This document shows positions 1 to 6,365 of a stretch of DNA of 9,834 nt, one piece after another. The translations under genes and the position numbers were made by a program. The first letter of the stretch is position 1, and each line of letters opens with the position of its first letter. The notes under the pieces are model-generated. The model was not told the DNA's origin and ran no database searches. It worked only from the letters and a program-made list of their open reading frames with translations. Source of the stretch: an uncultured Eubacteriales bacterium (GTDB taxonomy: Bacteria; Bacillota; Clostridia; Oscillospirales; Oscillospiraceae). The stretch lies in assembly GCA_900554705.1 (NCBI GenBank), contig USIH01000070.1, positions 1 to 9,834 of the forward strand. Reading direction: 5' to 3'.

Positions 1-1467
1 CTGCTGGTGCTGTCTGATGGGATCAGCGAGGAAAACCTGACCGCCGATTCCCTGCGCGACGCGCTGGACGCGGTTGCCGGGCAAAAGGTGCTGATTTTGG
101 ACGCCTGCAACAGCGGCGCGTTTATTGGCAAGGGCGCGTGGGACGCGCAGCTGCGCAACAGCTTTCAAAGCGCCGATTATCAGGTGCTCACCAGCGCCGG
201 CGCGCGCGAAAACAGCTTTCTCTGGCGCGACAAGGACGGCCTGGGCGGCGGCAGCTACTTTGCCCAGGAACTGTGCGAGGGCCTGCGCTCGCGCGAGTTT
301 GATTATAACGCGGACGGCCAGGTGACGCTGGCGGAGGCCTATCAAGGCTTGCTGGAAAGCCATGGCGCGTCCACGGCGCAGAGTTACCCGCAGCAGTCCG
401 ATTTTGCGCTGTACGCGTACGATCCCGACCTGGCCGACACTGCCGAGCGGCCCATCGGCGCGATCACGCTGGATAGCGCCGTGCTGAGCGAAAAAGAGGA
501 CACGCTGTATTTCAGCTTTACCGTGCGGCGCGCCGTGCGTGTGCAGTATCAACTGATTTATTACAAAAACGGCCTGTGGCGCTTTGATACGCCCCAGACC
601 ATCGAGGATCCCGAGAACGAAACGGGCGCGCTGACCCCAGGACGCAAGGAACGCTCGGTTTCCCTGCTGGCAGAGGAGGACGAACCCTACGGCTATGTGC
701 TGCTGCAGCTGGTGGCGCAGGAGGGCCGCCGCGCCATGCTGGCGGGCAGCAGGCTGACCTTTACGGAGACGACCGTCACGCTGCGCTCCGCGCTCGACGA
801 GAGCAGCCGCGCGCAGCTTGACGCCCTCGCGGACGAGCTGTGCCGCGACTATGCACCCGCCGCGCAGAAGACCGATCCCGCCGCCCTCTTCCAGATCGGC
901 TACGGGCTTTACGTGCTGACGACGCGTGACGGCGCGCGCGACAACGGCATGATCGTCAACACCGTCACGCAGGTAAACGACCGCATGGTCGCCGTGACGG
1001 TCAACAAGCGCAACTTCTCCTTCGACACCGTCCGCAAGACGGGCGTGCTGAACGTCAACTGTCTGACGGTGCAGACGCCCTTCCGCGTCTTTGAACAGTT
1101 CGGCTTCCGCAGCGGGCGCGACGTGGACAAGTTTGCCGGCGCGCAGGTACGCCGCAGCGAAAACGGCCTTGCCATCCTGCCGGAATACAGCAATGCCTTC
1201 CTGTCGCTGCAGGTCGAGCAGTACGTGGATCTGGACACGCACGGGATGTTCCTTTGCAGTATCACCGAGTCGCGCGTGCTCTCAAACGAGGAGACGATGA
1301 CCTACACCTATTATCACAAGAACGTCAAGCCGCGTCCCGCGACGGAGGGCAAAAAGGGCTTCGTGTGCAAGGTGTGCGGCTATGTCTACGAGGGCGAGAC
1401 GCTGCCGGAGGACTTCATCTGCCCGCTGTGCAAGCACGGTGCGGCGGACTTCGAGCCGATCGCATGA
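1..1467 (+). CDS. Caspase-like peptidase fused to flavin reductase and rubredoxin (5' partial)
   Basis: The frame is open to the window edge, so the N-terminus, including any catalytic His, is missing; residues here count from the GTG at base 7. Residues 1-140 look like a caspase-like (C14) domain: hydrophobic strand VLILDAC with presumed nucleophile Cys34 followed by NSG, then a 12-residue EF-hand-like loop (D99, N101, D103, G104, E110). Residues 147-255 look like a beta-rich accessory domain. Residues about 290-440 (IGYGLYVLTTRDG, DNGMIVNT, FGFRSGRDVDKF) match the FMN flavin-reductase domain of clostridial Hrb-like proteins, and residues 451-486 are a short rubredoxin with Cys454, Cys457, Cys472 and Cys475. 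Such reductase-rubredoxin proteins pass electrons to oxygen- or NO-reducing partners. Residues 256-289 form a charged linker. No in-frame stop separates the parts. Codon choice differs between the halves (Phe TTT 9 of 10 before residue 260, 2 of 13 after), so a true fusion and a contig chimera both remain possible. Confidence 0.8.
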   Translation: MLVLSDGISEENLTADSLRDALDAVAGQKVLILDACNSGAFIGKGAWDAQLRNSFQSADYQVLTSAGARENSFLWRDKDGLGGGSYFAQELCEGLRSREFDYNADGQVTLAEAYQGLLESHGASTAQSYPQQSDFALYAYDPDLADTAERPIGAITLDSAVLSEKEDTLYFSFTVRRAVRVQYQLIYYKNGLWRFDTPQTIEDPENETGALTPGRKERSVSLLAEEDEPYGYVLLQLVAQEGRRAMLAGSRLTFTETTVTLRSALDESSRAQLDALADELCRDYAPAAQKTDPAALFQIGYGLYVLTTRDGARDNGMIVNTVTQVNDRMVAVTVNKRNFSFDTVRKTGVLNVNCLTVQTPFRVFEQFGFRSGRDVDKFAGAQVRRSENGLAILPEYSNAFLSLQVEQYVDLDTHGMFLCSITESRVLSNEETMTYTYYHKNVKPRPATEGKKGFVCKVCGYVYEGETLPEDFICPLCKHGAADFEPIA

Positions 1468-2471
1468 CGCGTCTTTACGGGACGCTGCCGGAGTTTCTCC
1501 GGCGCGCGGCGCAAACGCCCGCCATGCAGCGTCTGCGCGGCGTGGGCATGAACTGCGGCTGCGAGTATACGGACTTTGCGCGCTTTGCGGCCTGCGCGCC
1601 CTATACACGGTTTGCGCACAGCCTCGGCGTGGGGCAGATCACATGGCGCTTTACGGGCGAGGAAAAGCAGGCGCTCGCCGCGCTGCTTCACGACATTGCG
1701 ACGCCCGCCTTCTCCCACGTCGTGGACTTCCTGCGCGGGGATCACCTGCGGCAGGAGGCGACGGAGGAGGGCACGGCGCGCATCATCGCCGCCGACGGGC
1801 AGCTGTGTGCGCTGCTGCGGCAGCTGGGGCTGACGGTCGCGGACGTGGAAGACTACCACCGCTATCCCATCGCCGACAACGACGCGCCGCGCCTGAGCGC
1901 GGATCGGCTGGAGTATACGCTGGGCAATCTGACCCGCTTCGGCTTTGCGGACGAGGCGCAGGTGCGCGCGATGTATGAAAACATCACCGTCGGACAAAAC
2001 GAGGACGGCGCGCCGGAGCTTTGCTTCACTGACCCCGCCGCAGCGCTCGCCTTCGCGCGCGGCGCGCTGCGCTGCTCCGAGGTCTACGTCAGTCCGGAGG
2101 ATCGCTACAGCATGCAGATGCTCGCGGAGCTGCTGGGGCAGGCGCTGGAGCGCGGGACGCTGACGTGGGCGCTGCTCTACCGCACCGAGGCGGAGGTGAT
2201 CGCCGCGCTGCGCGCCGATCCGGTCTGCGCGGCGCAGTGGGAGCGCTTCCGCGCCTACCGCACGATCACGCAGGCCGACGCGCCGACGGGCGCGGGGCAG
2301 TGGCGCGTCGTGCCCGCCAAACGGCGGCGCATCGACCCGCTGATCCTGAGGCAGGGACGCGTCAGTCGGGTCTTTCCGGACTTCGGCGAGGCGCTGGAAA
2401 AGTTCCTGCGCGCCCCGCAGGACGGCTACCTGTGCGCGAACGTCGAAAATGGGGGTAGATTTTTCCCATAA
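1464..2471 (+). CDS. HD-domain phosphohydrolase
   Basis: The 335-residue product belongs to the HD superfamily of metal-dependent phosphohydrolases, related in layout to the dNTPase/SAMHD1-like group. The metal-ligand set is visible: His52 in RFAHSLGV, His76-Asp77 in LLHDIATPAFSH, and a later Asp147 in SADRLEY. The exact substrate (a nucleotide or other phosphoester) cannot be read from sequence. The start is ATG 1464, which overlaps the stop of the upstream fusion gene as ATGA; this implies translational coupling, and no good independent ribosome binding site is visible. The C-terminal 100 residues are rich in Arg and Ala and show no motif I recognise. The last codons contain the promoter region of the next gene. 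HD assignment is firm; substrate is open. Confidence 0.85.
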   Translation: MTRLYGTLPEFLRRAAQTPAMQRLRGVGMNCGCEYTDFARFAACAPYTRFAHSLGVGQITWRFTGEEKQALAALLHDIATPAFSHVVDFLRGDHLRQEATEEGTARIIAADGQLCALLRQLGLTVADVEDYHRYPIADNDAPRLSADRLEYTLGNLTRFGFADEAQVRAMYENITVGQNEDGAPELCFTDPAAALAFARGALRCSEVYVSPEDRYSMQMLAELLGQALERGTLTWALLYRTEAEVIAALRADPVCAAQWERFRAYRTITQADAPTGAGQWRVVPAKRRRIDPLILRQGRVSRVFPDFGEALEKFLRAPQDGYLCANVENGGRFFP

Positions 2472-2484
2472 TTTGGAGTATAAT
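2456..2484 (+). promoter_or_regulatory. Sigma-A type promoter for the membrane-anchored protein
   Basis: A consensus -10 TATAAT lies at 2479-2484. At 17-bp spacing the -35 would be TAGATT (2456-2461), a weak match. The element overlaps the end of the HD gene and lies 24 bp before ATG 2508, so the predicted leader is short. Confidence 0.6.
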
Positions 2485-2507
2485 GGGGAAAACCAAGGAG
2501 GTGCCCT

Positions 2508-3200
2508 ATGAAAAACGCAATTATCGTGCTGTCGTTCCTGCTGGCGTGTCTGCTGGCGGTAGCGCTGTATCTGCACATATCCGATGTCCGCGACCGGAAG
2601 AACGCGCCGACCGCCGCCACCCCGACCTCGACCGCGGAGCCTGCCACGCAGGCGGAAACCACCCTGCCGCCGGAGACCGAGCCGGTCGAGACGGCGACGG
2701 AGCCTTCGACCGAACCGCAGAAGCCGGAGACGACGCAAAAGCCGACGGAGACGACGCAGGAGCCTTCGACCGAGGAGCCTTCGACCGAGCCGCCTTCGAC
2801 CGAGCCGCCCTCGACCGAGCCGCCCGTGCAGACGGAGCATTCCGGTTCGTTCTACTCCAACACCGGCACCGGTGTGAATTTGCAGGTGGACTGGAAGACC
2901 TACCGCGCCTCCGACGGGCGCGACATGGTGCGCTTTACCGTTTCGCTCAATACATACAGCCTCTATGTCGGCGAGCGCAAAAACGGCCTGACCATCCGCA
3001 TGGGCGACGAAAAGCTCACGCTCGACACCGCAGCGATCTCTCTGCCGGGCGGGACCAAGACGACGGTGACGCTGGGGCAGTGCGAGATGGAGCTGAAGGA
3101 CGAGTCGGTGAACGTGGAGGTGAGCTGGGCGTTCCGCGGCAGCTACTCCAATGTGCACATGGAGCGGATCACGGCCGCAGGCTTCGTTTCGAAAAGCTGA
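2508..3200 (+). CDS. Membrane-anchored protein with Thr/Glu/Pro-rich stalk and C-terminal beta domain
   Basis: This 230-residue protein is not one I can name. Residues 4-23 are a single hydrophobic helix after MKN, so it is probably an uncleaved signal anchor; there is no lipobox. Residues 34-110 form a low-complexity stalk of Thr, Glu, Pro and Ser with the motif EPSTE or PPSTE repeated. Residues 112-230 are an alternating polar/hydrophobic segment (VNLQVDWKTY, DMVRFTVSLNTYSLYVG, TTVTLG, VNVEVSWAF), consistent with an Ig-like or similar beta-sandwich held outside the membrane. The start is set by a near-perfect AAGGAGG (2495-2501) six bases before the ATG. It has its own promoter and is followed by a hairpin, so it may be monocistronic. 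An exposed binding or adhesion role is only inference. Confidence 0.8.
   Translation: MKNAIIVLSFLLACLLAVALYLHISDVRDRKNAPTAATPTSTAEPATQAETTLPPETEPVETATEPSTEPQKPETTQKPTETTQEPSTEEPSTEPPSTEPPSTEPPVQTEHSGSFYSNTGTGVNLQVDWKTYRASDGRDMVRFTVSLNTYSLYVGERKNGLTIRMGDEKLTLDTAAISLPGGTKTTVTLGQCEMELKDESVNVEVSWAFRGSYSNVHMERITAAGFVSKS
2760..2819 (+). repeat. 15-bp tandem repeat, four units, in the stalk-coding region
   Basis: Four 15-bp units run head to tail, each encoding (E/P)PSTE. Units 1 and 2 are identical (GAGCCTTCGACCGAG); units 3 and 4 begin CCG, and unit 4 has CCC for CCT. A related partial unit lies at about 2700-2715. The period is a multiple of three, so copy-number change would alter stalk length without breaking the frame. 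Confidence 0.85.
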
Positions 3201-3210
3201 TACACATAGC

Positions 3211-3241
3211 AACGCCGCCACAGAGCTCTCGTGGCGGCGTT
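3211..3241 (+). terminator. Terminator-like hairpin after the membrane-anchored protein gene
   Basis: An 11-bp perfect stem (AACGCCGCCAC at 3211-3221 with its complement at 3231-3241) encloses a 9-base loop, beginning 10 bp after the TGA. The stem is strong and well placed, but there is no T-tract after it, so termination may be partial or factor-dependent. The loop contains the hexamer GAGCTC, itself a palindrome. Confidence 0.45.
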
Positions 3242-3273
3242 GTGCGGCAATGACGCGGGGCTATCGCCGCCGC

Positions 3274-3351
3274 GAATGAAGAGTGAAGCAGCGCGCGTCC
3301 CGCGCGCCATGAAGCGCGCCGCCTTGCGGCGCATGAAGCGCCTGCGGGCGC
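3274..3351. repeat. Array of short GC hairpins separated by ATGAA
   Basis: After GAATGAAGAGTGAAG there are three consecutive GC hairpins. Stems are 3291-3297/3301-3307 (7 bp, loop TCC), 3316-3322/3326-3332 (7 bp, loop CTT) and 3338-3342/3347-3351 (5 bp, loop TGCG). The hairpins are separated by CATGAA and ATGAA. The segment has no coding frame with a ribosome binding site. The regular spacer-plus-hairpin layout marks an intergenic repeat, but I cannot assign a family or function. Confidence 0.6.
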
Positions 3352-3379
3352 GAGGAGTTTTCAGCACGGGGCGCACTCT

Positions 3380-3542
3380 CAAAGCCTCCCCTGTGTAAGG
3401 GGAGGTGGTGCGGCAAAGCCGCGCCAGAGGGGTTGTCAAGTCTACCGCGTTCATCCGCACCTTCTCCAATACGCAGCTACCAGCAAGCAACCCCTCAGTC
3501 AGCCTAACGGCTGACAGCTCCCCTTACACAGGGGAGCCTTTG
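3380..3542. repeat. Inverted-repeat element with two-hairpin arms (MITE-like or structured repeat)
   Basis: The arms at 3380-3435 and 3488-3542 are inverted copies of one module: a CAAAG end, a hairpin with 7-bp stem and TGTGTAA loop, a second hairpin, then GAGGGGTTG. The outer 26 bases agree at 24 positions, and the two differences (3385/3405 against 3537/3517) are a paired C-G to G-C swap that keeps the stem. The second hairpin differs in sequence between arms (3406-3414/3418-3426 and 3498-3504/3509-3515) but is formed in both. A 52-bp unique centre (3436-3487) carries no gene. I see no transposase and no clear target-site duplication. It could be a non-autonomous mobile element or a dispersed structured repeat. 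Confidence 0.75.
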
Positions 3543-3602
3543 GGTGCGGGCGCTTCGCACAAAGGGCAGCATTTTGAAAATTCCATACTTTTTGACAGTC
3601 TA

Positions 3603-3634
3603 AAGAGGCATGAGGCGGCCGCCTCATGCCTCTT
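3603..3634. terminator. Perfect 32-bp palindrome, probable terminator between converging units
   Basis: Bases 3603-3634 are a perfect palindrome, giving a 14-bp stem with a GGCC tetraloop as RNA and a NotI-type centre (GCGGCCGC) in DNA. It begins 17 bp beyond the TAA of the minus-strand lipoprotein gene, where a terminator is expected. Only a short T-run follows on the minus strand, so it is a weak intrinsic terminator by the usual rule. It may serve both directions. Confidence 0.55.
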
Positions 3635-3650
3635 CGGTTATCTCATTTGG

Positions 3651-4508
3651 TTATCCCATCTGGTAATTCAGATATTCGTCGCTGACCTGCGCCGTCTCGA
3701 TCGGGATCAGATAGGCATAGTAGTCCGCGCCGGCGAGGGAGCCGATATCGGCATTCGCCCAGAGCGTGCCGTCTGACCCGAGGTAGGCAACGATACTGCG
3801 GACGTTGTTCTCCTCCACCGTGTTCCCCAGCGCTCGGTCGATCCCTTCCTTCTGCACTCCCTCCATGCCGCTGTAGAGCTGGAGGAAATAGGTGCCCATG
3901 ACGTCCTTCGCCTTCGCGTAGAAGCTGTCGGCGTCATAGCCGCGCAGCGCAAACAGCTCCTCCTGCGTCAGGAGCGTCCCGCTTGCAAGGTCGATGCTGT
4001 ACACGTCGTAATACTCGGCGCTGCCCCATGCGATGCGGGTAGACACGATCACCGTCACAATGCTGTCGTTGCGCCACCAGCTATAATTCATGCCGATGAG
4101 CAAGACCGAGTAGCCTTCCTGCATCGGCTCCTGCAAGTCCCGAACATAGATGTCATAGGCCTTCTGATAGATCTCCTCGTTGATCGCAGAAAGATCCCTG
4201 TCCGCAAAAACGACAGTCGGAATGGAAACCGCAATGTCCATCCCCTCGACCGTCACATCCTGATGAAACGCGTCCTGCACCGTCACGGCGCTGTAGTCCG
4301 GCTGCGGTTCCGTCGCGGGCGCCGTAGGCTCCTGCGTTGCGACCGGCAGCGTCGACGGCGTCGCCTCCTCTGTCGCCTGCGTGGCGGGCATCTGCGTGCT
4401 CTGCGTCGTCCGGCGCGCCGGTTTCTCCGTGCTCCCGCCGACACTGCCCGCGCAAGCCGTCAGCAGCACCAGCAGCGCCGCGAGCAAGAATGCAATTCCC
4501 TTTTTCAT
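3651..4508 (-). CDS. Lipoprotein with RsiV-like (DUF3298) domain
   Basis: The 285-residue product starts with a lipoprotein signal peptide: MKK, a hydrophobic stretch 5-16, and lipobox LTAC with Cys19. Residues 20-70 are a Thr/Pro/Glu/Gln-rich linker. Residues 75-285 resemble the DUF4163/DUF3298 fold of RsiV and related exported proteins; the clearest stretch is YYDVYSIDLASGTLLTQEEL (167-186). It is expected to be tethered on the outer face of the membrane. RsiV itself binds lysozyme and holds an ECF sigma factor, but no sigma factor is seen here and there is no cytoplasmic anti-sigma part, so that role cannot be carried over. ATG 4508 is chosen because AAAGGAG lies seven bases upstream and the signal peptide begins there; a GTG at 4562 is possible but adds a charged extension. 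The ATG overlaps the stop of the PAP2 gene (ATGA), pointing to coupled translation. Confidence 0.8.
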   Translation of the reverse strand: MKKGIAFLLAALLVLLTACAGSVGGSTEKPARRTTQSTQMPATQATEEATPSTLPVATQEPTAPATEPQPDYSAVTVQDAFHQDVTVEGMDIAVSIPTVVFADRDLSAINEEIYQKAYDIYVRDLQEPMQEGYSVLLIGMNYSWWRNDSIVTVIVSTRIAWGSAEYYDVYSIDLASGTLLTQEELFALRGYDADSFYAKAKDVMGTYFLQLYSGMEGVQKEGIDRALGNTVEENNVRSIVAYLGSDGTLWANADIGSLAGADYYAYLIPIETAQVSDEYLNYQMG

Positions 4509-5182
4509 GCGTGTCTCCTTTCTAAAAACCCTAAATATGCTTCGTTCAGCCGCTCCAGCCACCGCATGAGCGGCAGGTGCGGCGCAAGCTCATATGCGAT
4601 CACGCCGAGTACCCACCCCGCGATCACGTCCACAAAGACGTGCTGCTTGGTAAACAGCGTCGAGAACAGGATGAGAACGAAAAACACGGCGGAAAACGCC
4701 TTGTACCACTTCGGCACGGACTTGCAGCCGAACAGCGGTCTGAGCGAGAGCCACGCCATCGTGCAGTGCAGCGACGGGAAGAGGTTGGTCGGCTCGTCGA
4801 GCTTGTAGATCAGGTTGAGCAGCCAGCTTCCGAAATCGCGTGTCTGCACCTGCGGCTGCGTCATCGTCATCGGCAGGAAGATGAATATCAGCAGGCTCAC
4901 CGCCTTGCTGAATAGATCCGCCGCCGCGAGGCGGTAGACCAGTCCCGCGCGGTCGCGGCTGGCAAGGATGTAGTTGGCCGCCCAGAAAAGGAAGCTCAGA
5001 ACATAGACCGTGACCCACCACGGGCGCACGGGGATCCGATCGTCGATGGGCAGCGTCCAGTTGTGCACCGGAAACAGACCCGACAGGAGCATACCGCCGT
5101 AGTAGCAGAGCATATTGAACACCAGGCACAGAAACAGCGGCAGCGCGATCGTCTGCGGGACGATTCTCCGAACCAGCTTCAT
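4505..5182 (-). CDS. PAP2-family membrane phosphatase/phosphotransferase
   Basis: The 225-residue protein has about six hydrophobic segments (near 9-33, 55-76, 87-106, 138-150, 160-177 and 182-203). It carries the core of the PAP2 active site: PSLH at 136-139 with catalytic-type His139, and S174-x6-H181-x3-D185 in the third motif. The first PAP2 motif (K-x6-RP) is not evident, and the third has Thr-Lys-Gln where an Arg is common, so it fits the inositolphosphotransferase-like branch better than classic phosphatidic acid phosphatases. A lipid-phosphate or polyprenyl-phosphate substrate at the membrane is likely, but exact activity is open. It is the middle gene of an operon: 9 bp after the TTD14-like gene and overlapping the lipoprotein start by 4 bp. 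AGGAG lies seven bases before ATG 5182. Confidence 0.85.
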   Translation of the reverse strand: MKLVRRIVPQTIALPLFLCLVFNMLCYYGGMLLSGLFPVHNWTLPIDDRIPVRPWWVTVYVLSFLFWAANYILASRDRAGLVYRLAAADLFSKAVSLLIFIFLPMTMTQPQVQTRDFGSWLLNLIYKLDEPTNLFPSLHCTMAWLSLRPLFGCKSVPKWYKAFSAVFFVLILFSTLFTKQHVFVDVIAGWVLGVIAYELAPHLPLMRWLERLNEAYLGFLERRHA

Positions 5183-5191
5183 AGCACACTC

Positions 5192-6301
5192 CTAAAGCAG
5201 ATTTTGCAGACGCGCAAGCTGCTTGTTTTTATAATCCGGATCGTTCGTCACTTCCTTGAGCACCCGAATCTCCGGCGGGAGAACAATGTCGTCGCCCTCC
5301 GCATAGCGGAAGAGGATCGCCTTCTCCGCGCTGAAGGGATAGACATCCAGCTCAAAGCGCTGACTGTCGTAGGTAAAGCGGTACTTCATCTTATGCACCG
5401 AGCGCAGGTTGGGGTCGCCCTCCATGAGGTAGCGGATGTAATCCTTCTGTGAGATCGGCTTTTCCGTGTCCCACTTCGTGCCGTCCGGCATGAGGTGCTT
5501 CTCGGTGTAGAAATAGAGATAATCCTCGCCGTTGCGCTGCTGACGGATGCGGCGCTCCACGCCGGACTTCGTTTGCAGCAGATAGGTCTGCATCATGTCG
5601 AGCTTTGCCATGGTATACTTGCCCTCCAGCGCCGCAAGGTCGGGCATGGCGACCAGATACTTGTGCTTCTTCGGCATCGGCTCCGGCTCGCCGACGGCGC
5701 GGTAGATCTCCTGCAAGGCGCGCTGGATCTTATCGGCAAAGTTGACGGAATTGTCGATGATCTTCAGGTTGGGGTGCGCGCTCCACGCGCGCAGCGTGCG
5801 GTCGTCCATCTCGCGGGCATAGGCGAGCGACTCGGTGCGCGCGTTGTTCTCGAGGTTATAGGCAAACTCCGCGCCCTTGGCGCACGTGACCAGATGGAGC
5901 ACCATGTCATAATTGGCAAGCACGCGCTGTTCGGTGCGCCCGTCAAACTTGGCGATCGTCGCAGCAAACTCTTCGTCGGAGATATACGCCTTATTGTCCA
6001 TCAGCGCGCGGTCGTAGATGACCAGAATGTTCTCCTCCGGAACGACCTGCGCCGCATCGAGCGCCAGCTTCTCCTTGTGGATCTGGTCGGCTATGACGAA
6101 ATCCTGAAACGCCAGCATGGACATACAGTTGCCGAAGGGCTTGATGCCGAAGCCGGAGATCAGCTCCGTCGCGGTCTCGGGGATGGTGATGACGCGCCAG
6201 CCGTCTTCCTGCTTAAACTCCTTGAGGATCTGACTGGTCAGCGTGGTCTTGCCCGCTGCGGGGCCGCCGGTCAGGACGATCTTGATGATTCTCTTGCTCA
6301 T
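5192..6301 (-). CDS. TTD14-like P-loop ATP/GTPase with C-terminal CYTH-like domain
   Basis: The 369-residue protein has a Walker A loop GGPAAGKTT at 12-20 after strand IIKIVLT, and a Walker B-like strand ILVIYDRALMD at 92-102. This is the layout of the NadR/Ttd14-type AAA domain. Residues about 212-350 have the strand and basic-residue pattern of a CYTH-like domain (GVERRIRQQ, YLYFYTEKHL, KYRFTYDSQRFELDVYPF, EIRVLKEVT), the family that binds phosphorylated ligands such as triphosphates. The combination matches TTD14, an animal protein that binds GTP and phosphoinositides; bacterial members have no firmly known role as far as I know. ATG 6301 is preferred because AGGCGG precedes it; a TTG at 6322 would add seven residues. 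It is the first gene of a three-gene operon with the PAP2 and lipoprotein genes, which suggests a phospho-ligand or lipid-linked role by context only. Confidence 0.85.
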   Translation of the reverse strand: MSKRIIKIVLTGGPAAGKTTLTSQILKEFKQEDGWRVITIPETATELISGFGIKPFGNCMSMLAFQDFVIADQIHKEKLALDAAQVVPEENILVIYDRALMDNKAYISDEEFAATIAKFDGRTEQRVLANYDMVLHLVTCAKGAEFAYNLENNARTESLAYAREMDDRTLRAWSAHPNLKIIDNSVNFADKIQRALQEIYRAVGEPEPMPKKHKYLVAMPDLAALEGKYTMAKLDMMQTYLLQTKSGVERRIRQQRNGEDYLYFYTEKHLMPDGTKWDTEKPISQKDYIRYLMEGDPNLRSVHKMKYRFTYDSQRFELDVYPFSAEKAILFRYAEGDDIVLPPEIRVLKEVTNDPDYKNKQLARLQNLL

Positions 6302-6336
6302 AGACTTGTTCCGCCTTTCCAAAGCTAAGGGGTAAT

Positions 6337-6365
6337 ATTATAGCATATTTCCGTGCCGTTTTCAA
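6337..6365 (-). promoter_or_regulatory. Sigma-A promoter of the TTD14-like/PAP2/lipoprotein operon
   Basis: On the minus strand TTGAAA (6365-6360) is followed after 17 bp by TATAAT (6342-6337), with TGC directly before the -10 (extended -10). The -35 hexamer overlaps the TGA stop codon of the HAD gene (6364-6362). No intrinsic terminator separates the HAD gene from this promoter, so read-through could add to expression. Confidence 0.85.

Noticed and set aside
1386..3221. Very long open frame on the minus strand opposite the HD and membrane-anchored protein genes
   Set aside because: It is a shadow of high-GC coding sequence: Arg/Leu/Gly-rich low-complexity translation, no ribosome binding site, and the plus-strand genes have clear motifs.
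3274..3542. Possible CRISPR array
   Set aside because: The repeats are inverted or irregular hairpins without equal-length unique spacers, and no cas gene is present.
3592..3597. TTGACA hexamer resembling a -35 box on the plus strand
   Set aside because: At 16-18 bp spacing the sequence is the GC palindrome, with no -10 and no plus-strand gene after it.
3405..3776. Plus-strand open frame across the inverted-repeat element
   Set aside because: It crosses both hairpin arms, the palindrome and the end of the lipoprotein gene, has no ribosome binding site, and its translation is repeat sequence.
5495..6328. Open frame on the plus strand opposite the TTD14-like gene
   Set aside because: It is antisense to a gene with a Walker A loop and family-wide similarity, and has no start signal of its own.
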